DNA of 64,000 nucleotides from Ephemerocybe angulata (lineage: Eukaryota; Basidiomycota; Agaricomycetes; Agaricales; Psathyrellaceae): positions 682,001 to 746,000 of the forward strand of contig JAACJK010000222.1 in NCBI GenBank assembly GCA_013368325.1, in the 5' to 3' direction. Position 1 is the stretch's first letter. Each line of letters opens with the position of its first letter. Made by a program: the position numbers and the translations under genes. The notes beneath the pieces are model-generated. The model was not told the origin of the DNA, searched no databases, and saw only the letters and a program-made list of their open reading frames with translations. Below are positions 20,263 to 30,277 of the stretch, one piece after another.

Positions 20263-21192
20263 ATGTCCTCAAGGGATTTGAAGCTGCACCTAACAGCCAT
20301 CACCTACGGAGCGTAAGTGGTGCTGCATGTGTGCAACGTCACGGGAACTAAGTCCTCACAGACACGGTAGACGCGCAGAGATCGAACTTCGCCCCACCAT
20401 CCCGGATTCCGCGAGAGGAGATCCGGCGAAGATCGACACTTGGGTGCAGAACTTGTCCATGTCCATTGCGAAGGACATCAAGCACACGAACGAGTGGGAG
20501 TGCACCGTGTGCGGTGCGTCCGGCGTCTATATCAAGTGATGTGAATGGCATGCTCAAGTGTATCTGCATCTATGGTTCGGATACAGGAAAGCTGGCCAGG
20601 GAAAGCAAGTATAATGTCGTCTTCATGACCCACCTCCCCCAACCTCGAGCTATATTCTACGTAAGTCGCGTCAGATCGCCCATTTTCAACGACCTGATAG
20701 CTGAGGGGAACTTAATTGACCATTCCTTCGCAACACCCAGATATACAACGTCTGCGCAGCAGGCGAGAATACCTGCAACCAGATCACCCAAGCCGAAAAC
20801 GACATGGTCCTCGCCATCGCCGGCACCACCCCGAACCCCCGCGTCGCGCCTCCCGCCGTCATGTCGGAGCACGACGCGCAGATGCTGACGTTCCCGCTCG
20901 CGAGCAGCTGTGCAAAGTGTAGGGACGCGAAGACGGGGCAGAAGGGCTACAAGCTCTTTAGGTGCGGCGGATGTAAGCTTACTCGGTACTGCTGGTGAGT
21001 AGGCAAGTTCATGCTCGTGTTAAGCGCCCGTTTTGATGGGGCATGTGGTGTACTAGTCCGGGGTGTCAAAAGGCGGACTGGGGGAGGCACAAGAAGGTAC
21101 GTGTAATCCCAGCAGGCTTAGCAGGGTTCCCACTCTTACTTATATTTACTCAGGCGTGTAAGATGATAGAAAGCGTGTACTGGGTCTGGTAA
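20263..21192 (+). CDS. MYND zinc-finger protein 3
   Basis: Starts MSSRDLKLHLTAITYGA, then RRAEIELRPTIPDSARGDPA, IKHTNEWECTVC, KLARESKYNVVFMTHLPQPR, AIFYIYNVCAAGENTCNQI, and the MYND finger: SSCAKCRDAKTGQKGYKLF, RCGGCKLTRYCW, PGCQKADWGRHKK, ACKMIESVYWVW. All zinc ligands are present. Intron positions match those of MYND protein 2 (near 20314-20361, 20515-20586, 20659-20740, 20996-21058, 21097-21153), confirming a tandem duplication. The product is a little shorter at the C-terminus. Function unknown. Confidence 0.85.
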
Positions 21193-22100
21193 TGAACGAT
21201 TCAGCTTTCACAGTCCTGCCAGTATTGCTGCGCAGTCTTGGCAGGATTGTGCTGAGGCCGGTTAGCATCCGGGAGGCTCCTCGGCAAGCGTTCCGAGGCG
21301 CTGATCCGGATTACCAAGCTGTACATGTAAGTTTTGTAACTCCGCTTCAATTTGTTCCAACGCGTCCCCCAGCGCCGCAGGCGAGCGCTTGTTTGAGCTA
21401 TCCACAATACAGCGTCGTTAACAGGTTTTGGAGGTTTGCGTCCGTAGTTTCATTGAAGCTGGGATGAGACTGGGAAGTACTTCGGTCCTACACATGGAGT
21501 GGTGACACCTCAAAGAAAGTCGAGTCGGCCAACACGGGGAGACCCCAAAGTTTCGACAGAGGTTCGTCCCTCTTGCTTCAAGCATGACAATCGCACTGAG
21601 AATTCCCGTCCGGGTACAGCTCACCACCATCGGATGCGTTAGAAACTCGATCTGGGAAACATTGGCCGCGAATCCATCTCCGCTCTGCCTCCGCATCGTA
21701 CGAGTATCGGCAAGGGCGTCATCACCCAAGATGATTTCCATATTGCTGCGGTTTTAAGCGTCCTTCCGTTTATCCAGAGCGCCCATCTCGACCTCTTGAT
21801 GACTATCAGTCCACCCTCCTGCGCAATTGACCAACTTGGTAGCCTTATCGAAGGCCGTGGAGCCCCCCTTCAGGTACTCGCATTGCCCTGAGGCGTGCCG
21901 GGGACACGTACGACCTCTCTTTTCGCCTCATGCTTTCAAATATCGATTCGTAAGGGGCTGCGTCCGAAGTGCAAGCCCGATCACCAACGTTGGGCGACAG
22001 GCGATGCAAAGTTCCTACCGGCCATACATGGACTGATTGACGATCCAGAATACATATATATCAGGCCACTGACGATGTCATGAAAACTCACACACCACAC
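21193..22100. other. Intergenic region with P450 B promoter
   Basis: About 900 bp with only incidental frames. ATACATATATATCAGG near 22050 is a likely TATA box for the P450 starting at 22101. Confidence 0.5.
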
Positions 22101-24723
22101 ATGGCTTCTTCCCCCATCATCCAGCTTCTCTCGGTCTTGCTAGGCACCTGGGTCGGATGGCGCCTCCTCAAGCGCGCCTTCGCTCGCGACCCGTTCGCTC
22201 ATATTCCTGGACCCGGTTCCAGCTCTTGGCTCGGAGGTAAGCGCTAAGCCTCCCTCATTGCCGGTGCAACACCTTACTTATACTCATTGGTCGATTAGGA
22301 AACTTGCTTGATGTTTTCGACAAAACCAAAGGCTGGGATTTCAACTTCAACATTGCCAAGACATGTTCGTACGGTTCCTGTGAGAGTTTCTGAGCTGCTT
22401 GCTGATTGAGAAATTATTTCAGATGGTCGTGTTTCTCGTATCACAATGTTTTTCAGCGTATGTATTCCAGGAACTTATCGAACGATGATGGAGTTGGGAG
22501 TTAACGCAATGTCTATGGTTAGGCGCCCGGGCTATACGTTTACGATCCGAAGGCACTTCACCATATCATCGTCAAGGTGCGAGGCAGACAGCTGGCTGGC
22601 TGCAGTCCTGGTATCTTACAGCCTCTCTTTCGTCTAGGATCAACATATCTTCGAGGAACCGGAAGACTTCATCAGGTCAGTAATCCACAAACTCGGACCT
22701 ACCAATGACAAGATGATTTATTGGTTTACTTCAGAACCAATGGGAAGATGTTTGGGCTCGGCCTTCTCTCCACTCTAGGTAATTATATCCCTTGCCAAGT
22801 GCGCTCGGAAGCTGATTGGAGCGATAGGCGACCACCATAAGAAGCAAAGGAAGCTTTTGAACCCCGTATTCTCGACGACTCACATGAAGGAGATGAGTGA
22901 GTTTTCTGCTTCTGACATTTTTTGGTGCCGGAACTCATCAGCATTTGCGCAGCCCCGACTTTCTACAGCGTCACTCAGAAGGTAGATCTAGTCCCAGTGC
23001 CCTTGAATTTGAACTAGACCTAAACGATTCCCACAGCTCCAAAGATCTATAACGAAGCAGATTGAGTCTGGAGAGACAGAGGTACTGTCCTCCACATGCG
23101 CAGGACTGCCTAATGCCCACCTCTAATCCTTTCCTTTAGATCGACATGCTCCAGTGGATGACCCGCACCGCACTCGAACTCATCGGACAAAGCGGCTTCG
23201 GATACTCCTTCGACACCCTCGAGCCCGACGGTGTCCAGCATCAATTCGGAATATCTGTCAAGAACCTCTTGTAAGCCTCGCCTTTCGCATCCACTTATCA
23301 CCGGCGTGACTTGGTCGCTGATGCTCTAACTCCAGCCGTGGGGTCAACAACACGGGAATCCTCCTTACGCGGTTCATTCTATGGCCACACATCTTCAACG
23401 TCGGCTCTTCGGGATTCCAGCGCTGGGTGGTGGACACTTTGCCTTGGAAGGCGCTGCATGAGGTTCGGGACATGGTCGACATCATGCACAATACCTCGGT
23501 CGATATCTTTGAGTCCACCAAGCGCGCATTAGCGAAAGGTGAAGATCCCTCGGCTAGAATTGGTGGAGGGAAAGATATCATGAGCATTCTCGGTACGTCG
23601 CTGTGTTCATCTTTCAATGCGAGTGTGATTGCCGACCTCTCGGTACCTTGTAGTCAAAGCCAACATGAATGCATCCCAGGAAGATAAGCTCCCCGACAGC
23701 GAGTTACTCGCCCAGATCTCGTACGGCAAATTTCCTCGCTACTCTATCACCGAGTTTATGCTGACTCCGATATAGAACGTTGACATTCGCCGCCATGGAC
23801 ACCACCTCGAATGCTCTGGCGCGAATCCTTGACCTCCTGAGCCAGCACCCCGACGTACAGGACAAGGTCCGCGAAGAGGTCAGCAACGCATTCGAGGAAC
23901 ACGGCTCCGAATTGGATTTCGATACTGTGATGGCTTTGCCGTGGCTAGATTCCATCTGCAGAGAAACGTTACGATTGTAAGTCGCACTTTTCCATAATCC
24001 CAGCTTCTAAGTAATAAATTATGCCCAGGTATCCATCGGTCCCAACTCTCTCGAGACAGTACGTCGCATCTCATTTTCGGCTTGATGCACAGTAGAGTCC
24101 TGACGCGCGCTCACTCCGTTTAGCGCCCGTGAAGACGTCATGCTCCCTCTATCGGAGCCTATCCTCTCCAAGAGCGGGAAAGAGATCAACGAGATCCTCA
24201 TTCCAGCGGGAACGGACATCATATTCTCAATCCTCTCCTGCAACCGAGACCCGAAGATTTGGGGCCCAGACGCTGATGAGTGGAAGCCTGAGAGGTGGAT
24301 GAACCCCCTTCCCAACACCGTCTCCGAAGCCAAGGTTCCTGGGGTCTACTCTCATCTGTAAGTCCACTGCCCTCCCAGCACACCTAGGCCTGGAAAGCTA
24401 ACGTCAACGTCTCTCTCAGTATGACATTCATCGGTGGTGGTCGCGCGTGCATTGGATTCAAGTTCTCGCAACTTGAGATGAGTGAGTTGCCCGTGCTGTA
24501 TCACAGATGATAGGAGCATTTTACTGATTCGAAACTTTCCCTTCGTACAGAGGTTGTCCTGAGTCTGCTTCTCCAAAAGTTCAAGTTCTCTCCCACTGGC
24601 CAGAAAGTCGTTTGGGAGATGAACGCCATTGTCCAACCCACCACGGAAGATGCCGAAGTATCGTCTACAGGAGAACGGAAACTGCAACTGCCGTTGAAAG
24701 TGAGCTTAGTGAGCTCGAAGTAG
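22101..24723 (+). CDS. Cytochrome P450 monooxygenase B (apparently intact)
   Basis: Paralogue of P450 A with the same exon pattern. N-terminal anchor IIQLLSVLLGTWVGWRLL and hinge AHIPGPGSSSWLGG. Then NLLDVFDKTKGWDFNFNIAK, HHIIVKDQHIFEEPEDFIR, KMFGLGLLSTLG, HHKKQRKLLNPVFSTTHM, ELIGQSGFGYSFDTLEPDG, TNTGILLTRFI-like F-G region, and NTSVDIFESTKRALAKGEDP. The I-helix is LTFAAMDTTSNALARILDLL, the K-helix ETLRL, and the PERF-type motif WGPDADEWKPERW. The heme loop FIGGGRACIGFKFSQLEM has the invariant cysteine. It ends LQLPLKVSLVSSK. No stop or frameshift was found in the main exons. Residues before the heme loop (AKVPGVYSHLMTF) match A. A and B flank the two MYND genes, as expected from duplication of a P450-MYND block. 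Confidence 0.88.
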
Positions 24724-25278
24724 AATCTATACATCAAGATGGTTCCCTATGTACCTGCCCAATCTTTTCTAGAGTAATATCCACTAATAAAGTCCCTTTT
24801 GCTTGACAACACTGAGCTTGACGGGAAGCCTTAGAATCAAAAGGCGGAGACTGAAGGTCTGGGCGTATATCCATTTTGTTCATAGGCTCATAGCTATGTC
24901 CCTTTTTCTCGATCTATTACTTTATTTCGTTTCTTGGCTATGGTCATGATTATGGTTGGACGGAGAAGACGGTTTGGGAGAAGACATGCATGGAAGATGA
25001 AATGTATGGGGGATGTGGTAGAGTAAGTAGAAATAAAAAAGTGGAATAAATAATTTCAGTGTAGTCAAAGTGAGCCTCCTTTGGCTTCAAGGACAGCTAA
25101 ATGATCGTCATTTACCCGTTTTCTGCGTTCTATGTTCAGGCCTCCAGCTTGGTATGCAGAAATGAAGAAATTCCTGGACACTTGAAAAGTGGGAAGGTTT
25201 TGTCGATATAGGGCCTGTTTTGTTTTCCCACGATTTCAGAGACTTCTATACTAGGAAGGTAACTGCCTATTTGGTACA
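24724..25278. other. Intergenic region, boundary to the repeat-rich right part
   Basis: AT-richer than the left part. No gene seen. From here rightwards the window becomes gene-poor with mobile-element remnants. Confidence 0.5.
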
Positions 25279-26151
25279 TTACATAACTTTTTCCCGTCGA
25301 TTTGATCGCCGAGTAATTCTTGCTGGCCGGTTTCCTCCTGATCTCTTCCTTTCCCTCAGCTTTTCGCCTATCGTTTTCCTTCCCCTCTGATTGTTCGACG
25401 GCCCATCGTCTTGTCTGCTTCGCGCCTCTTTTACAAATGTATGTTCTTCCAGTTCTTCGAAAACCCTTGACGCTGACTTTTCGCTGTCAAACGACAATGG
25501 TGCAGGGGGGTGGGTGAGGGTGCCACCTAAGTAAGGAGAGTTGGTGTCCGCCATCGGGGTGGCCTCGGTTCTTTCACATTCGCCGCAATTGTTTAGGTGA
25601 ACTTCCTTCGTCGTCCAGTTGATGTCCGGATTATGCTTGCTTAGCCACGAGTACCCCAATACCACCGGATATTTGATCGACGTCGTGTAGAATGTGATCG
25701 TTTCGATGTGGGAGAGGACCTTCATAGCTACCGTGCAGGTAGCCAGTATGTCTCCACCGGCATTCTCCGACCCGTCCGCGTTGTATAGCTTCACTGGGGT
25801 CGGTAGAGTCTGGAGTGGAAGTCCGTACATCGTTGCGAAATCGGTGTCCATGTAACAATTGGTGGCTCCACTGTCTATCAATGACGCCATGGATACTTTG
25901 GCTGGTCCGTTTGGGTCCAAGAAAGTGCATTCGAGTAGGATGTATTCTTTGCTTGCCACAGTCGTCGCTTCCGTAGCCCCTTGATTGGGCTCGGCTCCAT
26001 CCGTGTTAGAGGTGGACTGTTTTCGCTCTCTTCGTGCTTGATGCGACGCGCTCGTCGGGTGGCCGAGATCGGTGTCTGTGTCCTTCTCGGTCGATATCTT
26101 TTTGATTGGGCTATTGCGGGTGTGGGCGGTCATTGCACGGGTGATAGGCAT
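25279..26151 (-). CDS. Orphan retropepsin-like protein (Ty3-type aspartic protease fragment or domesticated gene)
   Basis: Uninterrupted 290-residue frame. A retroviral-type aspartic protease domain spans about residues 70-190. It has the catalytic motif ASLIDSGATNCYMD, a flap-like stretch with YNADGSENAGGDI, and the second hydrophobic-Gly element PVVLGYSWLSKHNPDINW, which is the classic wording at the protease end of Ty3/gypsy Pol polyproteins. In those elements reverse transcriptase follows; here the frame instead ends in a basic tail (GEKLRERKRSGGNRPARITR plus a few residues). No RT, integrase, LTR or gag zinc knuckle is visible nearby. Either it is a truncated element whose frame is still open, or a domesticated protease gene. 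The N-terminus is Ser/Thr-rich and probably disordered. Confidence 0.75.
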   Translation of the reverse strand: MPITRAMTAHTRNSPIKKISTEKDTDTDLGHPTSASHQARRERKQSTSNTDGAEPNQGATEATTVASKEYILLECTFLDPNGPAKVSMASLIDSGATNCYMDTDFATMYGLPLQTLPTPVKLYNADGSENAGGDILATCTVAMKVLSHIETITFYTTSIKYPVVLGYSWLSKHNPDINWTTKEVHLNNCGECERTEATPMADTNSPYLGGTLTHPPAPLSFDSEKSASRVFEELEEHTFVKEARSRQDDGPSNNQRGRKTIGEKLRERKRSGGNRPARITRRSNRREKVM

Positions 26152-26540
26152 GGCGCAGTACGGGGGTAGGATTAGAGTGTGGTGGTTGCCAGTAAGGTGT
26201 GTTTGGTCTTTGTGATCTTAGGAGATGCAATAGTTATGTCTCTCTGTGTTGAGGTGTCTCTTACTATCCTTTTTATAGTGTGCGATGGTGTGGACATCTC
26301 TTGTTCTGATGGAGTATGCATTATTCCAGAGGGTGAATAACTACCGATCTGTGGTATACGAGTGCTAGCATGGCTTATACTTTCCACTCGGTGTATCCTG
26401 ATCTGTTGGTATGCATTTGCTATGTCCGGTATGTATGGATCGCAGGGGACGGCTGTGTATACTACGCGTTTACACATGCATCATCGTGACTCGCTGCCTG
26501 TATGAGTCCTCTGCAGCACTTGCACTTAGGCATCTAGTCG
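26152..26540. other. Intergenic region between divergent genes
   Basis: No gene seen. It separates the minus-strand retropepsin gene and the plus-strand F-box gene and should contain both promoters. Confidence 0.5.
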
Positions 26541-28343
26541 ATGCGTAAATGTTCTCCGTCATCCGTGTCTAACAGATCCAAACATCATTTGCGGGAGATG
26601 AATAAAACGCCTCCCTACGGTTCGTCTCCTCCGCTGTCACACCTTCCTCCTCTTTTGTCTAACATCTTTACTTCTCTCATGGCTTCATCCTTACGAGTCG
26701 CCACCGCTGCCCAGCTGCTGTCTTCCTTCGACATCTCCTCCATAGCGGAATTCGATTCCATGTTGGGGAGTAATAGCACCCCCAGCCAGGTTCAGCACGC
26801 ATCAGTAGCCTCCCAACTGCAATCGGTTTCCCTCCGGATCGCCCAGCTCGAGTCGCGGATTGAAGCGCTCGCCCTTCAAAGGCGCCTGTTCCAAGGAATA
26901 CTCTCTCCTCTAAAGAGGGTTCCTATCGAGATATTGGGTGAAATCTTCAAATTGGTGGTGCCATTCATCCTCGGGCCAGTTGACCGTGTGATGTTTGGTA
27001 ATCTGGGGCGGGTGTGTCAACGATGGAGGGACGCACTGTTGAACACCCCCGGGGTGTGGCGTGGACTCCTTGTTAGACCCTGCCGATGTAGTGGTCGCCA
27101 CTCTTCGGGAGACATTTCCAGGCGACATGAATCTGATTATCAGAAAATCGCTACCTGGTTCGGCAGGGCCGGGGGTTGCTCAAAGGTTCTCATATTCGGC
27201 ACGGGTGGGGCCCCCTGCCGCTGTAGACTCGGTGGAGATTGTCAATCAGTTCATCCCGTCGTTGCCAGGCTGTTTCAGTACGGTCCACAGCTCGACCATT
27301 TGACCCTCCAAGTTACGAGCACCACCTGTCTTAGGAATTGGGTGGCTCAGGTGGGGGCCCCGGCAGGTATTACGGGCGGAAGTAATCGTTGGATGGCGTT
27401 GCAGTCTCTTTCCTTGGAGTTCGAGGACGACATACGCACTCCGTGGGACGACGGGTTGGATCCTAGCAACTCGGTGTTCACCTTACTTCCCCCTACGGTC
27501 AAGAGGTTGGGAGTGCATCTGCCTTCGTTCAACGATTCATTTGAAGACCTCATACCTTCTGGCGGACTGCCCATCCACCTCCCCGTTTCGCTCCTATCTG
27601 GTCTCGTATCTCTCGGCATCAGGTGGGATTGGGGAGGGGATAGGCTGACGGAGGTGTTGACTCAGTGCTCTGTGTTGGAGCGCTTGTCGGTGGATTTGAG
27701 CTACAGCGAGCCGTTCGGTGGCGGCTCACCGACGACCCCTGTGGTACTCTCCACTATCAAATCCTTCCACGTCTCGATGGGAGGGTTTTCTATCCTTGAG
27801 CGCTTCGTTATGCCTGCTCTTACCGGGTTAGAGCTGGAGCTCAACGTGGATAGGAACGAGAGCATGGAGGTGTCGGCGCGGTTAGGGCATTTTATCAAGG
27901 CCTCATCACTGCAGGGCACTCTTTTGTTCTTGCGCATATGCGAGTTGTTGGGCTCGCCTGGTACGGTGGTCCTCATCTTGCCTCCCTTGACTGCTTTAAA
28001 ACATTTGGTGCTGGACAGCTCGAGCGCCTGCGGTTATCACTTCGGACCTATGCCCCCTTTTTGCGGCGGTGGGCCCATTAGTCACTGCTTCCCGTCGTTG
28101 CAGCATATGGAATTGCTCAATCTCAAACGCAGCAAGCATACACTAATGACCGAGCTAAGATACCTGCACCGACAGACTATGGCCGGTCGCTGTCTGATTA
28201 CGATATCATATGCTAAAGAGCCTGTCTCTAGCGAGGCTGCTCTGCAACACCAGGTGCCTTGTAACAGAGCCGGATCTCTCCTCACTGTACGTGTTGTCCC
28301 GTCTGTAGACTACAATAGCTACCGGATGTTACCTTTAGATTAG
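26541..28343 (+). CDS. F-box domain protein with coiled coil and LRR-like C-terminus
   Basis: Single-exon, up to 600 residues. A coiled coil (SQLQSVSLRIAQLESRIEAL) precedes the F-box LKRVPIEILGEIFKLVVPFI then LGRVCQRWRDALLNTPGVW. This is the common layout of Agaricomycete F-box proteins, in which the coiled coil directly abuts the F-box. The rest is leucine-rich (VKRLGVHLPSF, LVSLGIRWDW, LERLSVDLSY, LTGLELELNV, LKHLVLDSSS). Possible starts are at 26541, 26598 and 26679; 26679 (MASSLRVATAAQLL) has the most domain-proximal context. Presumed SCF adaptor; substrate unknown. The frame is entirely open, so it is probably functional despite its location between mobile elements. Confidence 0.85.
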   Translation: MRKCSPSSVSNRSKHHLREMNKTPPYGSSPPLSHLPPLLSNIFTSLMASSLRVATAAQLLSSFDISSIAEFDSMLGSNSTPSQVQHASVASQLQSVSLRIAQLESRIEALALQRRLFQGILSPLKRVPIEILGEIFKLVVPFILGPVDRVMFGNLGRVCQRWRDALLNTPGVWRGLLVRPCRCSGRHSSGDISRRHESDYQKIATWFGRAGGCSKVLIFGTGGAPCRCRLGGDCQSVHPVVARLFQYGPQLDHLTLQVTSTTCLRNWVAQVGAPAGITGGSNRWMALQSLSLEFEDDIRTPWDDGLDPSNSVFTLLPPTVKRLGVHLPSFNDSFEDLIPSGGLPIHLPVSLLSGLVSLGIRWDWGGDRLTEVLTQCSVLERLSVDLSYSEPFGGGSPTTPVVLSTIKSFHVSMGGFSILERFVMPALTGLELELNVDRNESMEVSARLGHFIKASSLQGTLLFLRICELLGSPGTVVLILPPLTALKHLVLDSSSACGYHFGPMPPFCGGGPISHCFPSLQHMELLNLKRSKHTLMTELRYLHRQTMAGRCLITISYAKEPVSSEAALQHQVPCNRAGSLLTVRVVPSVDYNSYRMLPLD

Positions 28344-28934
28344 ATTATACGGTCACTTGCCCAACCCCCCCTCTACTTCCCTGTACTATATTCTAGGCCA
28401 TGTAGTTTCGAAATGCATATGGATTCGTGTCTGAATTGATGGTTACGTTTCGTAGTGAAGGTTAATGTCTCGATAATTCAGAGGTTGGTCGTCCTCATCG
28501 CACTTGTATAATCAAATGCTCTCAGCCAGCGTCGGTCTGACTACATCTCTTCAGAACTCATCGTATGCTATCATCCATCATAGTTTGACTCGAATGTGTG
28601 TCAGATGTATTGGCTTGTGAGTCATTGCCTCTCCATTCTACTTAACTTGGTTCAGATCAATTTGGTGCTTCCGGTGGTATCGGGAAGGGCCTGTGGGGTG
28701 GTAGAGATGATCGTAAAGAGGGAAGGATATTCGTTTGTAGTGCCTTAGTCGTATGCATGTTGCTGCGTATATGGTGAGTCTTTAGTTAGACTCTCCACCC
28801 GAGGCTGCACACGTACATGGTTTTTTACCTTGTACTCGTATCTACTTGTCTGTTCTACAGTCAGGACTACACATATAAGTACGGTGTCCTGGTGAGTTTA
28901 TAGGCTCGTTGGCTTCTCTGATTTCTCGGTACCA
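28344..28934. other. Intergenic region
   Basis: No gene or structured repeat recognised; contains the 5' flank of the cyclin gene. Confidence 0.5.
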
Positions 28935-29720
28935 ATGGCTTCCTTTCACGGGCTCAAAGATGTAGCCATGATGTCCTCTCGGTTCATAGTCTATCTTTTC
29001 CATTGCCCTATAGAGCACCCTACTGATACTAGGTTGCGCGCCGAGCTTCCATTCTTCATCGCACACCTGCTCCACTGCCTTAACCTGGCTACATCAGTGG
29101 CCATGGCTGCGTTGATTTTGTTATGCAGGTTGAAGGAGGCGTATCCAAACGTCCGCGGTTCATCTGGACATCGCCTGTTTTTGGCCGCATTGATGCTCGC
29201 AGACAAATTCCTAAATGATGAATCCTATGAGAATGAGGATTGGGTTCCGGCGGCTCGGGGGTATTACGCATTGTGGGAGATTCATCAGATGGAGAGGGAG
29301 ATGTGTAGGTTCCTGACATGGGATCTGCGCGTGGATGGCGTGATGCTCCAAGCTTTCGAGAATTCGCTGCGCGCTGGATTTAGCGAGGATCGTGCCCATT
29401 ATTCGCCTATTCCCTACACCATGGTCTGCAATCGGTCGAGACTCGCCCCAGAGCCAACCGAACCCCTCACTGTGTTCTCGAGAGGAGCCGTTGCGAGCAG
29501 AAGAGGTTCCGAACCAAAGTCGTCTAGGCGTTCTCGCAGGGCTAAGCATACCCCTAGTGTGGTAGGGGGCGTGTTAGCCAGGCCTCAGACGCGCGCTCAG
29601 AGTAAGGCAAAGGCGTCGAGGGGTGAGACTGCATCGGCTATTACCAGTCAGAGTGCTTCTGCTGCAAGCACCTCTACCACAAGCCGTGCTTATGCCGAGG
29701 TCACATCCGCCGCCTATTAG
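28935..29720 (+). CDS. Cyclin-box protein, Pcl/Pho80-like
   Basis: About 261 residues in one exon. The start at 28935 is in good context (ACCAATGG). The cyclin N-terminal box lies at about residues 45-140: ATSVAMAALILLCRLKEAYP, GHRLFLAALMLADKFLND, and the strongly diagnostic WEIHQMEREMCRFLTWDLRV. This wording matches fungal Pcl-type cyclins that partner with Pho85/CDK5-like kinases. The C-terminal third is a basic, Ser/Ala-rich tail (SSRRSRRAKHTPS) ending EVTSAAY. The last ~95 bp of the gene are duplicated immediately downstream (29725-29820), so the present stop may not be the ancestral end. Confidence 0.83.
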   Translation: MASFHGLKDVAMMSSRFIVYLFHCPIEHPTDTRLRAELPFFIAHLLHCLNLATSVAMAALILLCRLKEAYPNVRGSSGHRLFLAALMLADKFLNDESYENEDWVPAARGYYALWEIHQMEREMCRFLTWDLRVDGVMLQAFENSLRAGFSEDRAHYSPIPYTMVCNRSRLAPEPTEPLTVFSRGAVASRRGSEPKSSRRSRRAKHTPSVVGGVLARPQTRAQSKAKASRGETASAITSQSASAASTSTTSRAYAEVTSAAY

Positions 29721-29820
29721 CCACAGCGGGGGTGATCCTGCTTCGGCTATTAGCGAAATGGCGCAAGCACATCTACCACAAGCCGAGCTTACGCCGAGTC
29801 CAGATACGCCGCCTATTAGC
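29625..29820 (+). repeat. Imperfect ~95-bp tandem duplication at the cyclin 3' end
   Basis: Copy 1 (about 29625-29720) and copy 2 (about 29725-29820) share GCATCGGCTATTA / GCTTCGGCTATTA, AAGCACCTCTACCACAAGCC / AAGCACATCTACCACAAGCC, and the ending CGCCGCCTATTAG. In copy 1 the final TAG is the cyclin stop codon. Confidence 0.75.
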
Positions 29821-30277
29821 AGTCTAAGATGGTCGGACGAAGGTGACTGGAGAGTCGGGGGTAGGGCTGGGGCGGTGATTAAGCTAGGTTGAGGTTGTCT
29901 GGATATGTTCTTTCCTCTATTGTAGTGCGGCTTACATCCATTATGCTCGTTGTCTCGATGTGGGAAATGAGCTAGTCTGCTGGTGCTTTTTCCATTCCGC
30001 GGTTGTTTACGCTTATGCCCTATCCAATATCTAATCGGTGACATATCTTAGCTAAATCGACATAATACCATGTATCCTCTGTTTCAGTTGAATTACAAAT
30101 ATAATGGATTATAGAAATATTATATAGGAAAATGGGAGGATGTAATGTACTCGAAAACCCTAGCGCACTACGGCTAGGTACCTCAAGGCTCCTTCTAACA
30201 TGACTTTGTAAGTGCAGCTCCAGCCCACCTTAGGCCGGGTCAACAGACAGTAAGTTCATTTCCCTTCCCAAGCAGGG
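29821..30277. other. 3' flank of the Helitron ORF, with a short hairpin
   Basis: No gene seen. A hairpin CCTAGC-N8-GCTAGG lies at 30159-30178, about 100 nt beyond the Helitron stop. Helitron 3' ends carry a subterminal hairpin followed by CTRR, but no clear CTRR follows at the expected spacing on the minus strand, so I do not call the terminus. Confidence 0.3.

Noticed and set aside
30159..30178. Helitron 3' terminal hairpin
   Set aside because: A perfect 6-bp hairpin lies in the right area, but no CTRR follows at the expected distance on the minus strand, so the terminus is not called.
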